Shown here piece after piece: positions 56,454-64,000 of a stretch of 64,000 nucleotides of DNA. Source of the DNA: Marsupella aquatica. Lineage: Eukaryota > Marchantiophyta. The DNA lies in contig OZ316892.1 of the NCBI GenBank assembly GCA_973895155.1, forward strand, positions 22,196,001 through 22,260,000. The letters run 5' to 3'. Under the pieces are notes generated by a model, which searched no databases, was not told where the DNA came from, and saw only the letters and a list, made by a program, of their open reading frames with translations. The position numbers and the translations under genes were made by a program. How positions within the stretch are numbered: position 1 is the stretch's first letter; each line of letters begins with the position of its first letter.

Positions 56454-57742
56454 CCCCTGGGCCCTCACTCTTACTATATTAAGTGAACCCCCCTGAGAAC
56501 AGACACCCCCGTGTACCCCTTCTTAATATTTTTGTTCACAAAAAAAAATCCCTTGTTAATGTAAAAACATTATTTTTTCCTATAAAAATTTATCCTTTTG
56601 TAAATTATAACAGAGTTTTTCAAGGAATTAAAAAACCCTTGAATTTTTAAAAATTGTAAATATCATACTGAAACATAAAAGATTCTATTTTGCATAGGGG
56701 AATATTATGTTATGCTGATGTTCATGGTACATATTTTATATAGATCATAACAAAATTAGTACTAAAGATTATAGTTCTTCCTAGAGTATATGACTATAAC
56801 TCAGGCAACTTGTAGACCTCATAGAGATCAACTGAACTAGTACAAAGGCATTATTATGCTATGCTATATCCTTGGAGGAATAATTGCATATATACTACTT
56901 ATGTAAACTCCAATTGCTAAATTATTCTATCTTGACTAAGAATGGTATGACATCAACCATTAACACCAAATGATAAGTAGAGTTTTTGGCAACTTCTTTC
57001 ATGCAACCTGACACATCAAACCACACATTAATCATATATATTCTAGACACAAAGTACTAATAATACAAAAAATGACTACTGAAAATTGTGGAGAGTAATA
57101 CCATCAAATCTCCTTTGGCTGAAATTGTTACTTAGACATGGTGGGTAATTTTCCTGCCATCTCTACAATCAAACAACTGTGAGCACCGGGTACCCCCCCC
57201 AACCCAATGATCAAGGGAGTACACCACCCCACACACAAACACACCTGGCCTCATACCTGGCCATTTGATTCGAGGGAATTCAAAAGTAATATTGTTTGTC
57301 TATGTGGGATTGATTCATGGGTCCCCATCAATCCCACAACCCCAAACGAGTTGGGCCCCAAAATCCTGGCCCAACATTTACTTAACTCCCAACTTAACAC
57401 ATGCGGGTAAACAAGTCTACCATGCAAGCCCATGAAACCAAACTTGCCTTAAGAGGATAAATAATTAAATGTCTAATTTACTATATGGACATGTGTGCCA
57501 ATGAAGTGATGACATGTGTGCCAACCATATAGTGACACATGTCCTTGGCATTTTAGGTACCCTTGCATAAGATTAATGTGACATGTATTTGATAAGAGCC
57601 TTATTACTAATATTGTGATGAATGTATATACATGGATGTTGCCTACTTTAAAAAACATTATAAAAATTAGTTTGCATTACATTAAAAATACCCTTGCGTT
57701 GTTCGCACGTCCTCCCCGCATTAGTAACGCTGAGGGCCCAGG
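56454..57742. mobile_element. 1289-bp hAT-like element with 8-bp target duplication
   Basis: It begins CCCCTGGGCCCTCAC and ends GCTGAGGGCCCAGG, flanked by exact GCATTGGT copies (56,446-56,453 and 57,743-57,750). Left-end sequence (AAGTGAACCCCCCTGAGAAC, later GTGTACCCCTT) and right-end sequence (GTTCGCACGTCCTCC..) match the MITE at 9,607-9,809. The AT-rich interior has no transposase. It sits between the two divergent genes of CACTA-3. Confidence 0.92.
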
Positions 57743-58205
57743 GCATTGGTCTTACATATTTAATTCCCACAATGGCACATAAAAGGTTATTTTTGTATGG
57801 GTGATGGACAGATGTCTTCTTCCGAGAGTTCAGAGTCGGATTCTGACTCAACCTCTTCATCTTCTGAGGGGGACATTCCTCCCCCCCTCCGAGGCTTCAA
57901 TGTCCTCCTCCTCTAGGACCTATTCCATGTTGGTGTGTCCGATGTAAAGGCATGGTGGTTCGTCAAGCCTGGGAAGCCATTGAGCATATTGAGAACTATG
58001 GCAAACACGAGGGCAATTTACCAGGATATTCTACTCGCGAGGTATGCACAATTAATTGCTCTTGGAGACATTGACATGTACAATTTGCCACATTGCACCC
58101 ATACATTTATTAATTGTTTTTTTTTGTGATTGAATAGGTGCCTCGTAGGACCCCTCCTCCATTGGTCTCTAATGACTTAAGTATGGGTAAATACGCTTTT
58201 GGCTG

Positions 58206-59062
58206 GTGCAAGAGAGTTGCTTGCATCATCATCAGCTCCCTCTCCATCTAGCCCCCCGTGTTCAGCCAGAGAGTGTAGCAGTTCCATCTAGGGTTGGACG
58301 CACCCGAGCACGTTCCCAGAGACAACATCGTCGTTATGAACCCTTGCCAGGCACTCATGAGACTGAGGAGCAAGTTGTAGACCGTACTCTTAGAGTGCCA
58401 CCAGGAGAGGACTAGTATGTGGAAGTGGAAGGGAGGTTGGGGTTGTCATATGTCACCGGGAAGGCATTGACAGTGTTGAAGGATTTCTCGTCTGAGAGAT
58501 TCAAAATACCCCCTGGCCTAACCACTGATACCCCTATCCACATATATGGGGTCACCAATGGATAGTGAAGGCATCTTCCCTTGGCCCTAACATAGGATTT
58601 GGGGTGTTTGCCTTGGAGGACATTGTGGTCCCGCCCAAGCCGTGGCCCCGAGGTTATGATGGTGAGCACCTATTTCCATACATTGGTCCTGTGTATACTT
58701 CAAAAGGTTGGAACATTCTATTGCGCCAACACCCATCGTGGGGTGTCTATGCATTGCAAATGGATTCTGATCCAGATGAGCTCATACGGAGGCCTTGGCA
58801 TTCTCGGATGATTGATGGCGACCCTGTTCGCTCCGATAATATAGTTGGGTACATCAATAGTACTCGTGGTAGAGGGAGAGGACTTAGGCCTAATGTAGAG
58901 TGGATTCAGATATTTGGTCCACCTAGAGAGCCTTACTATGTAAAACATATGGATGATCATGTCATGACTGTAGCCATTACAACCATTAGGGCTGGCCAGG
59001 AGTTGTTTTGTGACTATGAGTGGGATAGGCCCAAGAAAGCATTGCTTTCTCGCCCCATGTAG
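58206..59062 (+). pseudogene. SET-domain-like gene inside CACTA-3
   Basis: The main open part (about 58,562-59,062) has the outline of a SET domain: SSLGPNIGFGVFALEDI (N-terminal strand, G-x-G-h-x-A), a middle with HLFPYIGPVY and WGVYALQMDSD, DNIVGYINSTRG..PNVEW (the N-H-S-C-x-P-N position, here degenerate) and TTIRAGQELFCDYEWDRPKK (G-E-E-L-x-x-D-Y equivalent). An upstream segment from 58,206 (Arg-rich RTRARSQRQHRRYE, then YVTGKALTVLKDF and IHIYGVTNG) leads into it with a TAG at about 58,413 and a shift near 58,558. SET domains methylate lysines, mostly on histones; activity here is doubtful because the NHSC core is altered. It lies between transposase exon 1 and the main transposase exons, same strand. 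Confidence 0.62.
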
Positions 59063-59330
59063 GGCAGACATATATGTATATATACCACCTTTTTGTTTAA
59101 CATAAAATACATGATACAGGTTTTCAAACTAAATTGGTTAGTTGTGTAAGTCAATCTTTGATCAAGGTTTGAAAGTATACTAGTAGAATGTGAAAAGAGA
59201 ATTGTAATTTTGTGGGGAAACCAAAAAGCCTATACCTTTAAACACTTGTCTCATTGTGGCCCTTCTAATATAATATGTATGTTTGTGAAATGTTAGAATG
59301 CATATGTTCAACCAGATATGGGGGTATTAT
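59063..59330 (+). other. Spacer between SET-like and transposase exons
   Basis: AT-rich, under 300 bp, probably intron or 3' UTR. No motif found. Confidence 0.35.
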
Positions 59331-62300
59331 CACGAGCAATGCGGCAACACCTTGTTGAGGCCATGGGTGATTGACGTAGGGCTCAAGCATCAGAGAATGA
59401 AGATGCCCCTCCTGAGCATGTGTCTAATGCCACCGAAGATAGACTTGAGGAGGAGAGGGCCATGGATGATCTTATGCACCAGTTCTATGACGTGGAGGAT
59501 GGTGACCATGATATGGGTGATGCATGTGACACCAATGCACATCCTCATGGTGACAATCCTTCACAAGGTTCTTCCTCTAGACAATGGGAGGAAGCTCGTG
59601 ACCATGCGCAAACACGAATTTTTGAGGGGTCACAACTATCTTGGCTCTCAGGAATAATGTTATTGTTGAACTTGCAGCAAAGACATGGAGCAAGCAATCT
59701 CCTTCTTGATGATCTCTTCAGGACCTTGCATAGTCGTATTTTGCCAGAAGGGAACTGCTTGCCTAGTTCATGGAAAGCGGCAAAAAAGGTGTTGAAATCC
59801 ATAGGCCTCAAATACAAAGTCATACATGCTTGTGTGAATGATTGTGTTTAGTTCAGGGGGGACACAAAGATGCCACTACATGTCCTACATGTGACCAACC
59901 GAGGTATCTAGAGGACATGCTGACTGGAAAAGTAGCACAGAAGGTCATGAGGTATTTTCCTCTTATCCCCAGATTACGGCACCAGTACCGATGTGCAGAG
60001 TTGGCTGAGTATATGGTGTGGCATTCCAAGAACCGGTCAGATATGAGTTCAGATTGGCCAACCATGCGTATGATGGTGGACTCACCTGCAAATAGGTTTG
60101 TGGAGGACTGATGGGGTGACTTCAAGACAGACCCACGTCATGCACGACTAGGTTTGGCATCAGATGGGATCAGCCCCTTTGCATTGGCCGGGAAGGCCCA
60201 ACCATACTCAGTTTGGCCAGTAGTCCTTACAAATTACAACATCCCTCCATGGATGGCCATGAAGAAAGGTCATTTGCTGCTCTCAATGATTATCCCAGGC
60301 CCCAAGCAAGTAAAAAAGATTGATGTTTACTTGCAACCATTGTTGGAGGAGCTTCAACAACTATGGAGGGGAGTGGATTGCTATGATGGTCGAGTGCTGA
60401 CGGGTGGTTTACCTCATGAATTTAAATTAAAAGCCATCGTTATGTGGACCATACATGATCTTCCTGGTATGTTAAAATATACCTTCCCCAATATTATGCA
60501 TGGTTTTTTATGGTAGATAATACACTATAGGATAATGTTATATATAAAAGTTTGCCTGGCTATTGTTTAATGTATTGATTGTGTGTGTTGTAGGGTTTGG
60601 ATATATCTCTGGGTTGCAGACATCAGGATACCGAGCCTGCCCAACTTGTGGTCCTGATTTGGAGGGAGTGGCACGCCCTAAGTCTACCACCCCACGGAAG
60701 ATAGTTTACATTGGTCACACAAAGTATCTCCCCCCAGAGCATGAATGGAGGCGTGACCCATTCTTATATGACACGGATGATGGCCAACCAGACACACGCC
60801 CTCAACCAGTGCCAAGGGATCCACGCTATTGGAAGGAGGTATGGGATAGAGTGACAGACCCAGATGATCCCTTACCATTGGCCCGGTGTGGCATGACTCG
60901 TTTGTCTGCATTAATGTCAAAGCTGCCATATTGGGCTGAGATGCCAATTAACCATTTGTTTGACCCTATGCATATTGAGGGGAACGTTGGGAGGTCATTG
61001 ATTCGCCATCTATACGGAGAGAAAGACAACAACTGGAGAGAGAGTTGTGAGGAGATGGGGATGCATGGTCCTCATGGTTTTTGGCCATCTATGGATCCCT
61101 CTAATGGCCCCCTTACTATTCACCCTCCTTGGGTATTGACCAGAGGCGAGCGGATTGAGTTCCGCAATCGTATAGGGTCAATGAGGCTTCCTACGGGCTA
61201 CAGGGCCAATCTGCGCAAGGCATTTGGGGGACCAGACTGTCCACGTTGGCCAGCTTTCTTGAAGACCCATGATTACCATTGTCTACTACAACATGTCATT
61301 CCAGTGGCCATCATTGGATTGGGTAGTGAGGATCTTCGTGATGCCCTGTGGTCATTAGGTAAGCTCTTGAGGTGGGTGTGTCAAAAAGAGGTGAATGAGG
61401 ATGAGATTGCAGCTATGGACCTGTTTGGAGTGGAGGTATTGTGCAAGTTGGAGAGGGCACTCCCTCCTTCATTCTTTAATGGCCAAGTTCACTTCCTCCT
61501 ACACCTAGTGCATGAGGTTGGCATTGCAGGGCCGGTACATTGTCTTTGGATGTACTGGGTAGAGCGGTTTATGGGAGTGATGAAGTCATATGTGTCAAAT
61601 CGTGCGAGAGTGGAAGGTAGCATCACTGAGCGTCATCTTGGAGCAGAGAGCATGTTTTATTGTACAAACATTGTAGCTACACTTGATCCCAGTGCACCAA
61701 GGGGGTGGATAGACGAGGCATCAAGGGAAGCAGACTTTGAAGATGACCGTCTTACAGGGGCAAAGGGAGAATGACTTTTGGGCTCAGCTGAGCGCCTTCA
61801 AGTCACTACATTTATGTTGTATAACTTGCTTGAGATTGTGGGAGATGGACAACTTTTTATGAGGAGGAAAAGGCAAATAGTCATCGGCCATGCATCTTCC
61901 CCAAGTTTGTCCCATACATGAGGGCAAAGTTGACCGAGATTGATGCCTTGTTGGAGCAAGGGGAGAGCGTGTCAGACTTCCCTTTGGTTACAGACAGCCT
62001 TCGCACCTTGGTTCATGGACCATTACTCACGGTGACAACTTGGACCGCCATGTGGTCAAAGGGAAGGCATTTTTGTGTGCAACGGCTTGATGATAAGAGG
62101 GCAGCTACACAGGATTGTGGGGTCATGGGTTGGTTCACCCAAGATTCACAAAGTAGCACATCTGATAGGAATCCAATACGCTCTACAGTGGCCCACTATG
62201 GCAAGATTGAAGAGATATTGACAGTGCATTATCATGCACACACCACTTTGGAGGAGGTGGTGTTGAAGTGCAAATGGTTTTGGATGAACCTTGTTGGCCA

Positions 62301-62550
62301 TAACCGAACTTGCAAAAAGGATGCTTGTGGGTTCACACGGTTGAAGACAGGTGCAAATAGTGTCATTAGCTCAACTTGGAGAACCTCTGATCCATTTGCA
62401 TTCCCCCACCATCTTGAGCAGGCCTTCTATCTTCCGTATCCCGATGATCCTGAGTGGTCCATTGTCATGACTTATATTCCACGATCACGATCCATCATCC
62501 AGGAGCGACCCAATGTGGTTGTAGTTGAAGATTTGGACCCCGAGCCTTGA

Positions 62551-62990
62551 GGTCCTTGCTAGCTAGTGTAACTTGGGATTAATCGCGTAGGACCCCTCCA
62601 TATGTTTATTTTTACCGGCATTATATATATCATTGTTGTATTTCATGTTCCCTCTACTATGAAAGGGACCAGATTTCTTAATAAAGTTATGAGTATTCGT
62701 TTTCCACACCATATCTGATACAATGAACATCGCATAATTGTCGAAAACATCTTACCTTAATTCCAAAACCTTGTCCGATTCAGTCTGCATCGGACCCCTC
62801 TTAACAGTTATCGGATACTTGTCCGATACATTTCCGTTACTAATCTTATCGGAAGACATCCGATTCTAAAACTAACGGAAGGAAGGACCGTTTACATTTG
62901 CATCGGAAGGTTAACATGCGATTCAAAAAGAATGGCAAATTGCGTTACTATTGAAGTCGGACAATTCCGACGCATTTCCGATTTGTTTAG
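62551..62990 (+). repeat. CACTA-3 right subterminal region
   Basis: TCCGAT, ATCGGAC and TTATCGGA motifs recur from 62,760 to 62,985, matching the left subterminal zone, then stop at element C. TTTAG (62,986-62,990) is the candidate target duplication of C. Confidence 0.75.
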
Positions 62991-64000
62991 TGTCACGTCG
63001 TAGGCTTCGGCCTTAACTCAGACTTCAGCTTAGACGGGCACATCCCTCATAAATCTGAGGGTTCGGGCAGGAAGGGAAGCACGTAATGCACCTTATTCTC
63101 GTAAACTAGCGCTAAGTGCGCATACTGCTAAATACGGACACCTCCTAGGTATGGTTTGTGTTCCGCCGCTGGAACGTACCTTAGTCGATAGCAGGATCGA
63201 CCCCGGCTTAAGGGCTTCTAAGCCTTCGTGCTGTCCGCCTTCGATCCGGATTCGATAATACAGGTCCTCAACCCGTGCTCGCAACCACTTACCCGCAGGC
63301 TGCACCCTGTGCACGTCTCGGGTAGTGCGTTCGGCCCGGCGCTGCCACCCATATACGAGAAACCCACACACATATGCGCACACATGCATACAATCTCGAT
63401 TTACACGAAGGAAAAATGATGGGAAAGGATTTTACTACAAAGGGAACATATGCGTACACTTAGTTGACACGACAGCCCTGGAATGCACAGGTTCAAGGCC
63501 AAGGGTGCACACTACAACGGAGCCCGGCTCCGCACTCGCCCGGCGAGCTTAGTCCTACCCCCTCCCCTTGGTACTCTGTCATTCCCAGAGGTCGGGACTC
63601 CCCGCATGTCCCGCGGATGTCCGACTCTGAAACTAAAAACCCCCCTGCCTCTACCGAGGGGTGCACTAAATACTAAGAGCCGAGGAACGGGGCGTCCTCC
63701 CGCCGAAGATTCGCTGACCAAGGTCCTAACTAAGCTGACAGTCAGGCCGGAAAATGGCTGTGTCTTATTAGAAGATCCTAATCTACGCAGGCTGGACAGC
63801 ACGGCAGTGCTGCTGCACCTAAGGCAGGTGCCTGTCCCAAGAGCCTGACTAAGCCAATCCTAATCCTAATCTATTCCTACTCCACCGCAAATGCCTGGCA
63901 CGCTTGCCAGAGCCACCCGAATGGGAACGGCCATCCCGCTGCCTTCGAAGCCTGTCATTGTCCGCTTTGAGGAGCTGGACCTGGTCTAGCAGAGATTTGT
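62991..64000 (-). mobile_element. TG..CA element C, 3' kilobase, continuing off the right edge
   Basis: It begins TGTCACGTCGTAGG, the exact reverse complement of the right end of element B, and follows B in inverted orientation for 1 kb with few differences. It is inserted in the CACTA-3 right subterminal region. The other end is outside the window. Confidence 0.88.
63849..64000 (-). CDS. Gag-like protein of element C, C-terminal end, partial
   Basis: The minus strand from 64,000 matches the last 40 or so codons of the coiled coil in element B (SLLDQVQLLKADN.., GSGKRARH). The stop used in B is TTG here, so the frame runs about 16 codons further to a TAG at 63,849-63,851. The rest is off the window, so the state of the gene is unknown. 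Confidence 0.65.
   Translation of the reverse strand, partial: KSLLDQVQLLKADNDRLRRQRDGRSHSGGSGKRARHLRWSRNRLGLGLA

Larger units (their letters stand above)
57804..62550 (+). pseudogene. CACTA-3 Tnp2-type transposase (Transposase_21, DUF4218, DUF4216), with stops and shifts
   Basis: An N-terminal Ser-rich stretch and PCWCVRCKG motif (57,804-about 58,041, one shift in a C run) end at a GTATGC donor. After the SET-like gene, the transposase proper starts near 59,330 and shows LASDGISPF, NHLFDPMHIEGN and WVERFMGVMKSYVSNRARVE, the D, D, E positions. DUF4218 (LPPSFFNGQVHFLLHLVHEV) and DUF4216 (HYGKIEEILTVHYHAH, KCKWFWM) follow. An intron at 60,467-60,593 matches a CACTA-1 split region. Damage: TAG near 59,849 where CACTA-1 has Leu in MLFRG, TGA near 60,109, and frame changes near 61,770-61,915. 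The protein family cuts CACTA ends; this copy should be inactive. Confidence 0.85.
51267..62990 (+). mobile_element. CACTA-3: third CACTA element, right end removed or displaced by element C
   Basis: It begins CACTAGTACATTTTAGGGCC (TAA precedes), related to the other CACTA termini. CGGAT/ATCCG-type motifs fill both subterminal zones (51,290-51,720 and 62,740-62,985) and recur at 53.87-54.05 and 55.4-55.55 kb. Inside are a TnpA-like gene on the minus strand and a SET-like plus Tnp2 transposase region on the plus strand. The expected right terminus is not seen; element C starts at 62,991, so the end probably lies beyond it, outside the window. Coding damage suggests it cannot move by itself. 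Confidence 0.8.

Noticed and set aside
62986-62992. TTTAGTG as the right terminus of CACTA-3
   Set aside because: The TG belongs to the defined end of element C (TGTCACGTCG, same as in B), the inner bases do not match AAAATGTACTAGTG, and the next bases TCA do not match the TAA on the left.

Overview
The window reads as a land-plant (embryophyte) nuclear repeat block. The evidence is CACTA transposases of the plant Transposase_21 type, a SWIM-finger MULE-like transposase, spliceosomal introns with GT..AG borders, TTTAGGG telomere-type motifs, an ABCG-transporter gene fragment and EDM2-like PHD modules. I cannot name the species; a non-seed plant is possible, but that is a guess. I see no rRNA, tRNA or CRISPR, and no clearly intact single-copy host gene. 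Nearly everything is transposons nested in transposons.

Layout. 1-3.4 kb: decayed MULE-like transposase, open at the left edge. 3.35-5.6 kb: tandem array of about 240/274-bp units, each with a TTTAGGG motif, grown from the 3' end of that gene. 5.6-7.7 kb: two F-box-like genes, the second broken. 7.9-8.56 kb: repeats and palindromes ending in a lone CACTA terminus. 9.4-10.5 kb: gag-like pseudogene carrying an hAT-like MITE with an 8-bp target duplication. 10,541-36,863: a complete CACTA element (CACTA-1) with TAT target duplications. It carries a 7-unit palindrome array, an EDM2-like PHD gene, a Tnp2 transposase gene split by a small LTR element (LTRs apparently identical, holding an ABCG fragment), a TnpA-like gene split by a 4.7-kb TG..CA element with a 1210-codon gag-like ORF, and a repeat-rich 3' end.

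36.9-43,688: a truncated minus-strand CACTA element (CACTA-2) with a second EDM2-like PHD gene; its 5' end interrupts a third F-box-like copy (43.69-43.85 kb). 44,897-48,903: a second TG..CA element with a gag-like ORF and CAATG duplications. 49-51.1 kb: MULE remnant and a decayed coiled-coil/RING gene. 51,267 to at least 62,990: a third CACTA element (CACTA-3) with a TnpA-like gene on the minus strand and, on the plus strand, a SET-domain-like gene plus a Tnp2 transposase; a 1.3-kb hAT-like element sits between the two arms. 62,991 to the right edge: a third TG..CA element, inverted relative to the second.

Most notable: all three sizeable CACTA elements carry a chromatin-type domain gene next to their own genes, PHD reader modules in two and a SET-like module in the third. 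This suggests CACTA lineages that travel with their own chromatin reader or writer. Most of the copies here are damaged by stops and frameshifts, so they are probably relics of active relatives elsewhere in the genome.
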